This document shows, piece by piece, positions 16,257-24,783 of a stretch of 49,020 nt of DNA. Both the position numbers and the translations under genes were made by a program. Source of the stretch: Candidatus Nitrosopelagicus sp. (lineage in GTDB: Archaea; Thermoproteota; Nitrososphaeria; Nitrososphaerales; Nitrosopumilaceae); assembly GCA_028344155.1 (NCBI GenBank), contig JAOMAI010000005.1, positions 1-49,020 on the forward strand. Direction: 5' to 3'. Numbering within the stretch: position 1 is the first letter of the stretch; each line of letters begins with the position of its first letter. Below the pieces are notes generated by a model. That model worked only from the letters and a program-made list of their open reading frames with translations, did not search any database and had not been told where the DNA came from.

Positions 16257-17047
16257 TGGAAGAGTCTGCAGAAATTGGAATTTTTGGTGGTACAGGAATT
16301 TATGATTCAGGATTATTAAAAGAACCAAAAGAAATTTCAATAGATACGCCATACGGAAAACCTTCAGATTCAATAACAATTGGTGAGTTTAATGGAAGAA
16401 AAATTGCATTTTTAGCAAGACACGGAAAAAAACATACAATTCCACCACATATGATAAACTATAGAGCAAATATTTGGGCATTCAAAGAATTAGGAGTAAA
16501 AAGAATCATTGCACCATCTGCAGTTGGAAGTTTGAAAGAAGAATTTGCTCCACGTGATTTTGTATTACCAACACAATTTTTAGATTTCACAAAATCTAGA
16601 AAAGGTTCATTTTCTGAAGATGGAAGAGTGATACATATTTCAGTTGCAGATCCATTCTGTCCAGAATTACAAAATGCAATTTTGGATGTAGCAAGTGAAC
16701 AGGAACTAAAAATTCACAAAGAAGCAACGTATGTCTGTATTGAAGGACCAAGATTTTCAACTAAAGCAGAATCAAAATTTTACAAAAGTACAGGAGCAGA
16801 GATTATTGGGATGACTCTTGTACCAGAATGTCAATTAGCAAGAGAAGCACAGATTTGTTACGCATCAATTTCAACAGTAACGGATTATGATGTATGGGCA
16901 GAAAAACCAGTTACTGCAAAAGAAGTTATTGAAACATTATCAAAAAATGTCAAATTAACAAAAAAACTTCTCACCGTATTAATTGATAAGATTCCAGTTT
17001 CAAAATCATGTTCATGTGAAAAGGCATTAGAAGAAGCAGAATTTTAA
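16256..17047 (+). CDS. mtnP: S-methyl-5'-thioadenosine phosphorylase
   Basis: Cleaves methylthioadenosine to adenine and methylthioribose-1-phosphate. The 263 residues have [13 protein letters not shown], the phosphate-binding [49 protein letters not shown] and the purine-binding TDYDVWAE. The tail carries a Cys-Ser-Cys (SCSCEKAL), like the CXC disulfide motif of hyperthermophilic MTAP II enzymes. A purine nucleoside phosphorylase is a less likely alternative. It is co-transcribed with apt and ends tail to tail with the 17044-17328 gene, sharing TTAA. Confidence 0.92.
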   Translation: MEESAEIGIFGGTGIYDSGLLKEPKEISIDTPYGKPSDSITIGEFNGRKIAFLARHGKKHTIPPHMINYRANIWAFKELGVKRIIAPSAVGSLKEEFAPRDFVLPTQFLDFTKSRKGSFSEDGRVIHISVADPFCPELQNAILDVASEQELKIHKEATYVCIEGPRFSTKAESKFYKSTGAEIIGMTLVPECQLAREAQICYASISTVTDYDVWAEKPVTAKEVIETLSKNVKLTKKLLTVLIDKIPVSKSCSCEKALEEAEF

Positions 17048-17328
17048 TCGTCAGCAAAAGATTCTCTTTGTAATCCTTCAGGAAGGGTAAGATCACCTTG
17101 AATTAGATTTTTTTGTAGAGTATCAATAACAACATCAAGATCATAACCCAAGTCTTTGATGTTTTTTTCAACATCATCAGAAAGTTTTACGCCTATATTT
17201 TGACCTCCAATTCTTCCAAAGGCAATTCCAGTAAAAGGGAATGAATTTGCATCAATGATAAAATTACCAACAATTTTTGCAGCCATTTGAGTACCAGTAA
17301 TTTCTTGAACATTAACAGTAATTTTCAA
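17044..17328 (-). CDS. Small hypothetical protein
   Basis: Not recognised. It has 94 residues, with a beta-rich first half ([24 protein letters not shown]) and a helical second half ([25 protein letters not shown]) ending in an acidic tail. There is no membrane segment and no cysteine. It lies two bases after the stop of the 17331-17813 gene on the same strand, so it belongs to a four-gene minus-strand run (18433 to 17044). Confidence 0.6.
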   Translation of the reverse strand: MKITVNVQEITGTQMAAKIVGNFIIDANSFPFTGIAFGRIGGQNIGVKLSDDVEKNIKDLGYDLDVVIDTLQKNLIQGDLTLPEGLQRESFADD

Positions 17329-17330
17329 GA

Positions 17331-17813
17331 TTAAATTTCAACTGCAGTGTGTATATGATCTAATACAAGAAAACTTGAATGAAAATCATCTACAATTTTA
17401 TAATCTTGAATTTTTAGGTCAATGAGTTTTTCATCAGATGTTTCAAATTTTATCATTCCAGTTTCTTTTAATTTAACTAATTTCCATTTGTCTTTTCCTT
17501 TCTGTAATTTACTTACAATGACACCCCATTTTTCATTATCTTCAATTCGTGGCATTCCAACTATATCAGAGATAGAATCAATTCCTAATGTTTTCTCTTC
17601 ACAAAATGACTTCATGCATGCAGCACATCTCCAAACATCAACTGATCCAATTGTTCTTTCATCAATGTTGATGTTTACAGGAGCAAGATATGTTATCTGA
17701 GGATTGCTACAACATTTGTAAATCTCAGGAGCTTTTGGTTTGTCTTCAGAGTCACCTAGAGTTTTTCTAGTATAACTTTGAGGTTTTCCAGAAGGTGCGT
17801 CAGATTCAGTCAT
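17331..17813 (-). CDS. Hypothetical cysteine-rich (probable zinc) protein
   Basis: Not recognised. It has 160 residues with a disordered charged N-terminus, then two cysteine pairs about 40 residues apart, IYKCCSNPQ and WRCAACMKSF, that could hold one zinc ion. The C-terminal part is beta-rich (WKLVKLKETGMIKFE, LIDLKIQDYKIVDDF) and ends with HIHTAVEI. It is in the same run as the small gene after it and the winged-helix gene before it. Confidence 0.6.
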   Translation of the reverse strand: MTESDAPSGKPQSYTRKTLGDSEDKPKAPEIYKCCSNPQITYLAPVNINIDERTIGSVDVWRCAACMKSFCEEKTLGIDSISDIVGMPRIEDNEKWGVIVSKLQKGKDKWKLVKLKETGMIKFETSDEKLIDLKIQDYKIVDDFHSSFLVLDHIHTAVEI

Positions 17814-17824
17814 ATTTTTTCATT

Positions 17825-18187
17825 TTATTTGTTATATTTAGTCCTTGCATCATCATATGATACTTCTAATGCAACACCGATGTTATCGATGCTCAAGTTT
17901 TTCTTGAATTCTTTTTGTTCTCGTTCACACATTTTCCGATACATATTGACTGCAGTAAATCTAGGATGCATTGCCTCAAACTCTTCATTAGGCATGTCAA
18001 TGAATCCTCCTAGCTCCACTAGTTTTTTTGAGTTTTGAGTTGCAACTTCAAGAGAAATATTAAGATCACCGGAAATTTTTGATGTATTCATTTTCCCATG
18101 AATTACAATATGTAAGAAAATTTTTGCTTGAATTTCCGTTAATTTTATTTCAGATACAAGAATTTTAATTATTTGTGAAAGATTCAT
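17825..18187 (-). CDS. Winged-helix regulator, TrmB-like
   Basis: A 120-residue DNA-binding-type protein. The segment KLTEIQAKIFLHIVIHGKMNTSKISGDLNISLEVATQNSKKLVELGGFIDMP is a winged helix-turn-helix of the TrmB/MarR style, followed by MHPRFTAVNMYRKMCERE, the helix after the wing in TrmB-like proteins. No ligand domain is present. It lies between an upstream small membrane protein gene (six-base gap) and the zinc-type protein (11-base gap). Confidence 0.68.
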   Translation of the reverse strand: MNLSQIIKILVSEIKLTEIQAKIFLHIVIHGKMNTSKISGDLNISLEVATQNSKKLVELGGFIDMPNEEFEAMHPRFTAVNMYRKMCEREQKEFKKNLSIDNIGVALEVSYDDARTKYNK

Positions 18188-18193
18188 TTTTTA

Positions 18194-18433
18194 TCATAAC
18201 TCAAGATCATCTTTTGGTTTTTTAACAAATTTCTTAGTTACGATTTTAAATGAAATACCCAATGTGATGAAATTAGTAATTAATCCAGCAACACCACCAA
18301 AAATTAGATCACTGGTTACAGTCCATATAAGAAAAAATACAATCAGTGTAGGAACAGCGATGATTATTGCGACTAAGGAACCTTTAGTGATTAGATCCTT
18401 TGATGTTACTTTTTTTGCAGGGTTTTCAGTCAA
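18194..18433 (-). CDS. Small membrane protein, two segments
   Basis: It has 79 residues with two hydrophobic segments (about 19-41, SLVAIIIAVPTLIVFFLIW, and about 45-64) and lysine-rich ends. The start is TTG at 18433, set by a TATA box on the minus strand 26 bases upstream. It is probably the first gene of the 18433-17044 run. The function is unknown. Confidence 0.6.
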   Translation of the reverse strand: MTENPAKKVTSKDLITKGSLVAIIIAVPTLIVFFLIWTVTSDLIFGGVAGLITNFITLGISFKIVTKKFVKKPKDDLEL

Positions 18434-18455
18434 CAGTTTCAGATGGGATTCTGCC

Positions 18456-18463
18456 TATAAAAA
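18456..18463 (-). promoter_or_regulatory. TATA box of the 18433-17044 run
   Basis: On the minus strand TTTTTATA, centred 26 bases before the TTG at 18433. It lies about 17 bases from the oppositely directed TATA box of the 18505 gene. Confidence 0.5.
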
Positions 18464-18472
18464 TCAAAGATG

Positions 18473-18481
18473 CTTTATATT
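18473..18481 (+). promoter_or_regulatory. TATA box of the Hsp20-like gene
   Basis: CTTTATATT centred about 28 bases before the TTG at 18505. It is the main reason for choosing that start over longer frames that would run into the divergent gene. Confidence 0.5.
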
Positions 18482-18504
18482 TGGTAAAACTAATTTTGTG
18501 TGTA

Positions 18505-18978
18505 TTGAGTAAATATGCAAATGCAACACAACCAACCGAAAAATCGCTAAATTATGTAATTCCTATAGTTTTACTAGTTTTTTTTGGATTAGTGTATGCA
18601 ATGTCACTTAGAGCAGATAATGGATTTGTTAGTTTCATCTTAATTGGAATAGCTTTAGTGACAATAGTTTACTGGACTAGAGTAATTAAAAAAATGGTTA
18701 TCACTCAAAAACCAAAATTTACAGCAAGAGAACAAGAATCAAAGAACTGGGTATATGATTTAATCAAAGGAGATAATGAAACCGTTTTTGTCGCAGAGGT
18801 ACCAGGACCAGAGGATAAAATTGCTGTCAGATTAATTGACGGTATTTTATACATTAGAGGTTCACAAGGATTTTCGAAAGAGGTTCAGATTGAAGGGCCA
18901 AAAGAAATGGAAATTGGTGATTTCAAATATAGAAATGGCGTATTAACATTAAGAATTAAAACATCAGAAGCTCTTTGA
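18505..18978 (+). CDS. Membrane-anchored Hsp20/alpha-crystallin-like protein
   Basis: A 157-residue protein with two N-terminal membrane segments (about 16-35, NYVIPIVLLVFFGLVYAM, and 41-58, FVSFILIGIALVTIVYW). A short basic linker follows, then a domain at about 90-153 that reads like an alpha-crystallin fold: TVFVAEVPGPEDKIAVRLIDGILYIRG, then VQIEG and YRNGVLTLRIK. The last part corresponds to the conserved NGVLxI strand of small heat-shock proteins. The C-terminal IxI motif is absent. The fold prediction is from pattern only; related CS-like folds are possible. Its 3' end overlaps the convergent top6A by 15 bases. Confidence 0.68.
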   Translation: MSKYANATQPTEKSLNYVIPIVLLVFFGLVYAMSLRADNGFVSFILIGIALVTIVYWTRVIKKMVITQKPKFTAREQESKNWVYDLIKGDNETVFVAEVPGPEDKIAVRLIDGILYIRGSQGFSKEVQIEGPKEMEIGDFKYRNGVLTLRIKTSEAL

Positions 18979-20085
18979 TTCTTCTAACTTTTTTGGTAAA
19001 TATTTTTCTGTGATATTATTAAGACCATATTTAGAAAATGCTTCCAGTTCTGCTTTTCTCTTAATCTTTATGAACACTTCAAGTTCTCGTTTCCATAATC
19101 CTTCTTGATATCTAGGATCTTTTAATAGATCATAACAACGTTTGATGTCTGATTCAGTCATTGGGATTGTAGGAAGTTTAAATTTGTCAATGTCTGTAGC
19201 CCACACACCCATCCATTTTGCATCAGGTACTGTTAGACCTTTTAGATGAGCTGCGTTTGCCGAGCCAGATTTTATAACCATTGCAATATGTTCTCCATAC
19301 ACATCACCGTCGGTTAAAATTACAACAGGCAACCCCATTTCATCATGTAACCGTTTTAACAAAGTACGAGTTGAACGAGGAGCTTGACCACCAGTGTTGA
19401 TAATTATTGATTTAAATTTTTTATCAACCTGTTCTTCTACAAATCTAGTGAATAGACCACCTTTTTCTATAGCAATTACAAGTTCAGCACTAGTATCAAC
19501 CAACTCTGCAGAAGTCATACTAGGGCCGATTGCATATCCATCAGGATGACTAGAAAGATTTTGTGTTTTTCCTTCATATCCAGGAATTGTGTATTCTATC
19601 GTTAAGTCACCAAAAATACTACTTCGCTCTTCAGGAAATACATAGAAGTCTTCTCTAGGTTGAGACAAAACAGCTTCTAAATCAACTATGATGTTATCAG
19701 ATTCACCTTGGTCTTCAAAGTCTACAGCAAATGCTTGAGAAGAATAATAAACATCTCGAAGGGTTGAAGATTTTTTTTCGTGTGTTAATTTGTTGGCAAA
19801 AAAAGCAAGCCATAGTAATTGAGTGAATGAACGCAATTGCGAACTATTTCTTGAACTTCTCAATGAGGTATTAGTTCCAAGTACATACTGTCTTAATTTC
19901 TTATCATAAATTATATTGCTAATAGAACGATTTGGGATTGAAAATTTTGGAAATTCGCCATTTTCAAGATCTTCGTACACTTGAGCACCATGTTTTTTGA
20001 GAAGACTAATCAAATTTTTTGATTTATCTATTTTCTCTTTTTTGGTCTGTTTTTTAGTTTCTTTTTTACTCTGTTTTTTAGCCAT
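18964..20085 (-). CDS. top6A: DNA topoisomerase VI subunit A
   Basis: DNA-cleaving subunit of the type IIB topoisomerase, a homologue of Spo11. The 373 residues start with a lysine-rich tail (about 1-25). The winged-helix domain has LRDVYYSSQAF, with catalytic Tyr114. The Toprim domain has AIEKGGLF (Glu207) and LTDGDVYGEH (Asp259, Asp261) for metal binding. It overlaps the end of top6B by eight bases, so A and B are coupled with B first. Confidence 0.96.
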   Translation of the reverse strand: MAKKQSKKETKKQTKKEKIDKSKNLISLLKKHGAQVYEDLENGEFPKFSIPNRSISNIIYDKKLRQYVLGTNTSLRSSRNSSQLRSFTQLLWLAFFANKLTHEKKSSTLRDVYYSSQAFAVDFEDQGESDNIIVDLEAVLSQPREDFYVFPEERSSIFGDLTIEYTIPGYEGKTQNLSSHPDGYAIGPSMTSAELVDTSAELVIAIEKGGLFTRFVEEQVDKKFKSIIINTGGQAPRSTRTLLKRLHDEMGLPVVILTDGDVYGEHIAMVIKSGSANAAHLKGLTVPDAKWMGVWATDIDKFKLPTIPMTESDIKRCYDLLKDPRYQEGLWKRELEVFIKIKRKAELEAFSKYGLNNITEKYLPKKLEESKSF

Positions 20086-21949
20086 TCTTTTTTACCTCCT
20101 CTAGCGTTCCATCTGAATTATTCAATGCAGTTTCTTCTTTTATCATTTCTTTATAGTTTGGTTCTTTTTTATTTCCAGATAATTCAGTACAAAATTGTGC
20201 AACAAGTGGTAAATATTTGGAATATAGATTTGCACGTTTTTTTGCCATTTCAGCTTGACCTTTTTTAGACATATATCCAGAAAGTTTTCTTGATAAAAAT
20301 TGAAGTGCCAATCTAAGTTCTTTTTCAATTTCAGGCCTATCAGCAACATTTTCTTTTCCTACAGTTTTGTATGGAACTCTAGTTGAACAAATATGAGAAA
20401 CAATGATCATAGGTGCAGAATCATTTTTCACTTTATAACGATTCCAATCTGTATCTTTTACAACTTTTAGTACGACATCACTACCTTCATCGTATAACAA
20501 TGGAATTCTATTTGCAAATCTGTATACAGTAGTACCACGTGTTTCAATTTTACCTCCATACGCGATTCCCATTTCTATAACGAATGGAAATCCAGAATAT
20601 GCAGATGCAGTTCTTTGAACTACAGCCATAAAATCAGGTTCAAATCGTCTCTCAATTCCTTTTTCAAGTGGACCATCACCAAGTGGAGCTAAACATGTAG
20701 GGTCTGGAGATCTAAATCCTTCATATGTTTGCAATGCATCACTTAATTTTACTAATTCTTGGTCAGTCATATTTCCAACTCTAGTTTCTGGTTTAAACTT
20801 GGCAAATTTACAAAATTCTAATGCAGCAGTTGGACCTACTCTTTGAAATCTTTTTGATAAAAAGTGGGTAAGCGATTCACCTTGAACAGTATTTGCTAAT
20901 TGTTTATAGTAATGACTTTCAATATCCATTTCTGCTACAAGAGTTTGAGAAGTACTATAATCCCAATAAACTAATTTATTATTTCGAAGATCAACATCTT
21001 CAATTCTAATTCTTTGTAATTTTTCAAAATCCGCTTCAAGAAATGACATTAGAGATATTACAACACGTACAGGTCTGGAAAGTGATTTCCATTTCTTCTC
21101 AGTCTTTTTCATAATTTCATCGTATGTGAATTTCTTTTTCGACATTCCAAGTTCTTTTCTAACTTTTTCAATCATTTTATCATCAACATTTGGTATTTGG
21201 TAATGTGTGTCAACAAGCATTCGACGGATTGTTTCAACATCAATTCCATAAGGATGAGGTGCAATGATTGTTGGGGCAGGAGGCATTGAACGAATAATTG
21301 CTTTATGATGAAATTTTTCACCTTTAGGATCATCAAAAGAGATTGTTGCATATGGCGTAATCAAAGAAGTTTGATAGACATAATCACGAATTTTTGTACC
21401 TGCTTTGGAATAATCACCATCTAAACAAATACTTACACTCAATCCTTTTTCAGAGCTAGGTGTTTCTTGTTTTTTTACTATGACAGGTTTATTTTTTTGA
21501 ATATCTAGTAACATTTCAAAATCAAAACGAGTTTTTCCATCTGCATTACTTTTAACTTTTACAGATTTGTTTGTAGTAATTTGTCCATATAGTATAGCCA
21601 TAGTTGCACCCAATCCAAACATTCCACGTGCTTGTTTAAGACCAAATTTTGAACCATACAAAACAGTTCCAAATGCCAGAGGGACATGTTTTGAAGGAAT
21701 TCCAGGACCGTTGTCTTTTACAGTTAAGATGTATTGTTTTGGATCAGGTTTTTCCGGATCTACTGCTTTAATTGTCATATGGATATTAGGTAAGATTCCA
21801 CTATGATCACATGCATCAAGTGAATTTTCTACGAATTCACGTACTGCAGTGTATAATGAACGAGTAGGATTACTAAATCCGGCAAGATCACGATTACGAT
21901 AAAAAAACTCACTAGGAGAAATTTGATTGAATTGTTCGTTAGAAGACAT
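20078..21949 (-). CDS. top6B: DNA topoisomerase VI subunit B
   Basis: ATPase subunit (GHKL fold) that clamps DNA for top6A. Motifs are LYTAVREFVENSLDACD (N box), VKDNGPGIP, FGLKQARGMFGLGATMAI, and the transducer domain from about residue 230 with a switch lysine near GNKKEPN or before. The frame is open upstream to 21988, but the ATG at 21949 (MSSNEQFNQISPSEFFYRNR) matches the family start and overlaps the end of dim2 by 11 bases. The length is about 623. Confidence 0.95.
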   Translation of the reverse strand: MSSNEQFNQISPSEFFYRNRDLAGFSNPTRSLYTAVREFVENSLDACDHSGILPNIHMTIKAVDPEKPDPKQYILTVKDNGPGIPSKHVPLAFGTVLYGSKFGLKQARGMFGLGATMAILYGQITTNKSVKVKSNADGKTRFDFEMLLDIQKNKPVIVKKQETPSSEKGLSVSICLDGDYSKAGTKIRDYVYQTSLITPYATISFDDPKGEKFHHKAIIRSMPPAPTIIAPHPYGIDVETIRRMLVDTHYQIPNVDDKMIEKVRKELGMSKKKFTYDEIMKKTEKKWKSLSRPVRVVISLMSFLEADFEKLQRIRIEDVDLRNNKLVYWDYSTSQTLVAEMDIESHYYKQLANTVQGESLTHFLSKRFQRVGPTAALEFCKFAKFKPETRVGNMTDQELVKLSDALQTYEGFRSPDPTCLAPLGDGPLEKGIERRFEPDFMAVVQRTASAYSGFPFVIEMGIAYGGKIETRGTTVYRFANRIPLLYDEGSDVVLKVVKDTDWNRYKVKNDSAPMIIVSHICSTRVPYKTVGKENVADRPEIEKELRLALQFLSRKLSGYMSKKGQAEMAKKRANLYSKYLPLVAQFCTELSGNKKEPNYKEMIKEETALNNSDGTLEEVKKNG

Positions 21950-22508
21950 CTTGATTTTCCCACAATAATGCTTTATCAGCTTTTTCACGTCTTCTAGCAG
22001 ATTCTAATTTACTGTAAACAGGACCATGCATGCTCCCACTACAAAGTGAAGCGATTGCATCAACTGCGGGTCGTAATTGATTTGGTTCTCCAATTATTCC
22101 AACAGTTCTACCATAAACAGAAATTGTAGCACCAGTTAAATTTTCCATATTTACTCTAGCAGTTCCATTTTCACCAATAATTCTTCCTTTAATTCGTTCA
22201 ATTTGATCAGGAGATTTACCGCCAAATTCACGTAAATCGATAACATGCAAACTATTTTCTCCACGTAAAAGTCGAAATGAATTTTCTGGAGAAAAACCTC
22301 TACCGATTGCAGAAACAATTTCAACAGATTTGAATGGACTAATGTTACCATCAATTTTATCACTAGTAATCATTACCTCACCAGTTTCACTATCAATATT
22401 CAAATTAACATGACATTTTTTTTCAATTTGACGTTTGGTGTTTCCAGATTTTCCTATAATAACACCAATTCTTTCAATGGGAATTCTAATTAATTTTTCA
22501 AAGCTCAT
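21939..22508 (-). CDS. KH-domain ribosome assembly protein (Dim2/Pno1-like)
   Basis: RNA-binding protein with two KH domains (189 residues). KH1 has RIGVIIGKSGNTKRQIEKK with the GXXG loop GKSG, and KH2 has RIKGRIIGENGTARVNMENLTGATISVYG with GENG. In archaea this protein joins 16S rRNA 3'-end maturation, contacts aIF2-alpha and works near RIO1. The RIO1 gene directly upstream (ATGA overlap) fits that role. top6B follows. Confidence 0.9.
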   Translation of the reverse strand: MSFEKLIRIPIERIGVIIGKSGNTKRQIEKKCHVNLNIDSETGEVMITSDKIDGNISPFKSVEIVSAIGRGFSPENSFRLLRGENSLHVIDLREFGGKSPDQIERIKGRIIGENGTARVNMENLTGATISVYGRTVGIIGEPNQLRPAVDAIASLCSGSMHGPVYSKLESARRREKADKALLWENQDVF

Positions 22509-23284
22509 TTTGTTATCCTTTCAAGAATATCAGCAGGGTTTTCTACTGTTAATCCTCGTTTTACAAAGAAATTGGTTATGTTATTAATGTCTCTTTTCAA
22601 AAAATTCATTGTATTGGGGTGTGTTGTATCAACTGCAGATCCCAGATCAAACAATTTTAGACCATTTTTTGTTTTAAAAATATTATATTCCGAAAAATCA
22701 CCATGTACCAATTTTGCTTTTTTGAATAAATCAGAAATTAGAGCAATTGATTGACGATAGTCATTTTCATCAACTTCAGATTCTAATAGAGTATTCTCAG
22801 GTTTTCCATTCTTTCCCTCAAAATCCATTATCAAAATATTCTTAGATACATGTCGTGGTTTTACCACAGATATTCCACAATCATAACATTTTGAAATATT
22901 TTGGAATTCTTTTCTAGCCCAGAGATAAACCAAATTTTTTGTTCCTTTTTTAACATTGGTAAATCTAGGATCACCCATAACATATTGACTTCTTTTTTTA
23001 AAATTAGATGTACTAACAAGATAAATTTTTAGCGCAATATCATTATCTTCAGGATCTTTTGCCCAAAATACCACAGATTCCTTTCCAGCTTTTACAACTC
23101 CGTTTACATAAGAAATTATTTTGGAAGTAATTAGATCATATAATTGCATTACAGTGATTTTATCTAAAACTTCATTGACTACTTTATTTTTTTTAAATCC
23201 ATCATCTAAAGTCTTCTTTTTTTTCTTTTGTTCAAGTTTAGATTTTATCTTTAATTCAATTTTTTTTTCAGAATTGTTAGACAT
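22505..23284 (-). CDS. rio1: RIO1-type serine protein kinase
   Basis: Atypical kinase/ATPase of late 30S maturation. The 259 residues have a lysine-rich N-terminus, GVVKAGKESVVFWAKDPEDNDIALKIY (nucleotide loop and the lysine of ALKIY), YVMGDPRF (the RIO1 flexible loop region), LVHGDFSEYNIF (catalytic Asp) and KLFDLGSAVDTTHPN (metal-binding Asp). It is between eIF1A and dim2 on the same strand, the usual archaeal neighbours. Confidence 0.93.
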   Translation of the reverse strand: MSNNSEKKIELKIKSKLEQKKKKKTLDDGFKKNKVVNEVLDKITVMQLYDLITSKIISYVNGVVKAGKESVVFWAKDPEDNDIALKIYLVSTSNFKKRSQYVMGDPRFTNVKKGTKNLVYLWARKEFQNISKCYDCGISVVKPRHVSKNILIMDFEGKNGKPENTLLESEVDENDYRQSIALISDLFKKAKLVHGDFSEYNIFKTKNGLKLFDLGSAVDTTHPNTMNFLKRDINNITNFFVKRGLTVENPADILERITK

Positions 23285-23324
23285 GTCTTATAATGTATCT
23301 ACAAATAAAAAATCATTTCTAAGA

Positions 23325-23636
23325 TCAAAAGTCTTTTGGAATATGATCATTATCTTTTAACCAATCAACCTGAGGTAAAGTAAATCTCCAAACTATATCA
23401 CCACGTTCATCTTCTTTAAAATCCCAAGGTGCAATTACCACAACATCATTATCTCTAATCCAAATTCTTCGTTTTAATTTACCTCTAATTCTTCCTCTTC
23501 TAGTAATATCATCAGCACATTTTACAAGAACTTGATCACTTCCTAATAGTTTGATTACTCTACCATACAATTCGCCTTCTTCAGCTAATCTAATTTCTTT
23601 TAATGCACTTTCATTGAGTACTTTACGTTTTCCCAC
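23325..23636 (-). CDS. eif1A: Translation initiation factor 1A
   Basis: OB-fold factor that binds the 30S A site during initiation. The 103 residues contain EGELYGRVIKLLGSDQVLVKCADD and RRGRIRGKLKRRIWIRDNDVVVIAPWDF, then the C-terminal helix region WRFTLPQVDWLKDND. The strand and position fit the eIF1A-RIO1-Dim2 cluster common in archaea. Confidence 0.95.
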   Translation of the reverse strand: MGKRKVLNESALKEIRLAEEGELYGRVIKLLGSDQVLVKCADDITRRGRIRGKLKRRIWIRDNDVVVIAPWDFKEDERGDIVWRFTLPQVDWLKDNDHIPKDF

Positions 23637-23672
23637 GCAAAAGATATGTAAATTTTGTATATAATTGTGGTG

Positions 23673-23969
23673 TTACATCTTGAATAGTATCAAAAATGGC
23701 ACACCTTCAATACGTCTAACACTTTTCTCAGAACCAAGTCCTAGACTTGTTGCAAGAGATATTGTTTTTTCACCAACCATATTGATAGAGTTACATTTTG
23801 TTAAGAGATTTTTTGCTTCATGTTCATCAACATCTCTTTCAGCGTAATAATTTGAATTGATTTTAATTTTTGTAGTTCCATCGTGAAGAGTTTTACCTAC
23901 TAATTCAGGATCACAAATATTTAACATTAAATTTCCACTTGCGCTAATGACTTTTGTAGAAAAAAGCAT
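23673..23969 (-). CDS. DUF424 family protein
   Basis: It has 98 residues with the DUF424 pattern: an N-terminal strand, LNICDPELVGKTLHDG, then IKINSNYYAERDVDEHEAKNLLTKCNSINMVGEKTISLATSLGLGSEKSVRRIEGVPFLIL. It is an archaeal family of unknown function commonly found with aIF2-beta. Its start ATG shares one base with the aIF2-beta stop, so the two are coupled. Confidence 0.85.
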   Translation of the reverse strand: MLFSTKVISASGNLMLNICDPELVGKTLHDGTTKIKINSNYYAERDVDEHEAKNLLTKCNSINMVGEKTISLATSLGLGSEKSVRRIEGVPFLILFKM

Positions 23970-24388
23970 TATGCATATTTACCTTTAATTGTAGATTTTG
24001 CTCCACATGCCTCACAAATTAGAAAAGATATTCTATTTTCTTTTTCCACTTTAGTATCAGGACTTTGACATGTTGGACATTCAACATAATCTTTCAAATA
24101 TATTCCAAACAATCTCGTAAAATCATCAGGATCACGTTTACCAACAAAAATGGCTTTGTCACCTACACGGTCAGCAGGTACAGCAAATTCTTTTGATAAA
24201 TATTGTAAAATGATGTTAGGCTCTCGTCTTAGTGCTTTTGGAAAGTCTGCAAAATTTCTAAGAATTGTTTTTTTCCCTTCCCAAGTAATATCGATTAGAG
24301 GTAATTCGAAACGTTTACCGGATGAAGATGTATTTGATATGTTTTTTTCAATTCTTTTTAGTAAATTTTCATACTCAGACTTTGTCAT
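23969..24388 (-). CDS. eif2B: Translation initiation factor 2 subunit beta
   Basis: Part of the aIF2 trimer that brings initiator tRNA to the 30S. The 139 residues have an N-terminal helix, an alpha/beta core (FELPLIDITWEGKKTILRNF, EPNIILQYLSKEFAVPADRVGDKAIFVGKRDPDDFTRLF) and the C-terminal zinc ribbon YVECPTCQSPDTK and FLICEACGAKSTIKG. The length is standard. It is followed by DUF424. Confidence 0.95.
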   Translation of the reverse strand: MTKSEYENLLKRIEKNISNTSSSGKRFELPLIDITWEGKKTILRNFADFPKALRREPNIILQYLSKEFAVPADRVGDKAIFVGKRDPDDFTRLFGIYLKDYVECPTCQSPDTKVEKENRISFLICEACGAKSTIKGKYA

Positions 24389-24445
24389 AACTAACAGTTG
24401 TTCAAATCCCCTATATGGGTTTAGTTAGAAAAAGGAAAGGAGAGT

Positions 24446-24589
24446 CTAAGGTTTACCTATTCGGAAAACTTTAGTTCCGCATTCGCCACACGTGCCTTTT
24501 ACAGCTGGACGTCCATTTTTCAATTTAGTCACTTCTGGGTTTTGAATTTCTCTTTTTTGTCTGCATTTTACGCAATATGCTTCAGTCAT
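24446..24589 (-). CDS. Small zinc-ribbon protein (DUF5679-like)
   Basis: A 47-residue protein from the ATG at 24589 (MTEAYCVKCRQKREI) to TAG at 24446. Two knuckles, CVKC and CGECG, flank a basic middle (KLKNGRPAVKG), as in the small DUF5679 zinc ribbons of thaumarchaea. It lies 57 bases upstream of aIF2-beta on the same strand and may share its transcript. A role with rRNA or DNA is only suggested by its charge. Confidence 0.75.
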   Translation of the reverse strand: MTEAYCVKCRQKREIQNPEVTKLKNGRPAVKGTCGECGTKVFRIGKP

Positions 24590-24760
24590 ATATCAAATCC
24601 AAAACAATCTTCTATTTGAAAAGAGAACGTGAATATTATTTCACTTTAGGCTAGATGTGAAGGATCTTTTTTATTAACTAATTTGAAAATATTTCTGAAT
24701 TTGATCAAAAATCTTGAATTTTTTTAAAAAATGACTAAAATTGAAATGAAATAGATCAGT

Positions 24761-24768
24761 ATTATAAT
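24761..24768 (+). promoter_or_regulatory. TATA box of the 24784 gene
   Basis: ATTATAAT centred 20 to 26 bases before the in-frame ATGs at 24784 and 24790; the spacing best fits the second. The 190-base stretch from 24590 to 24783 holds nothing else recognised. Confidence 0.5.
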
Positions 24769-24783
24769 GATTAAGAATTGCAT

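Noticed and set aside
24590-24760. Search for an RNA gene in the longest intergenic stretch
   Set aside because: The sequence is A/T-rich with no tRNA fold, no C/D or H/ACA boxes in order and no strong dyad.
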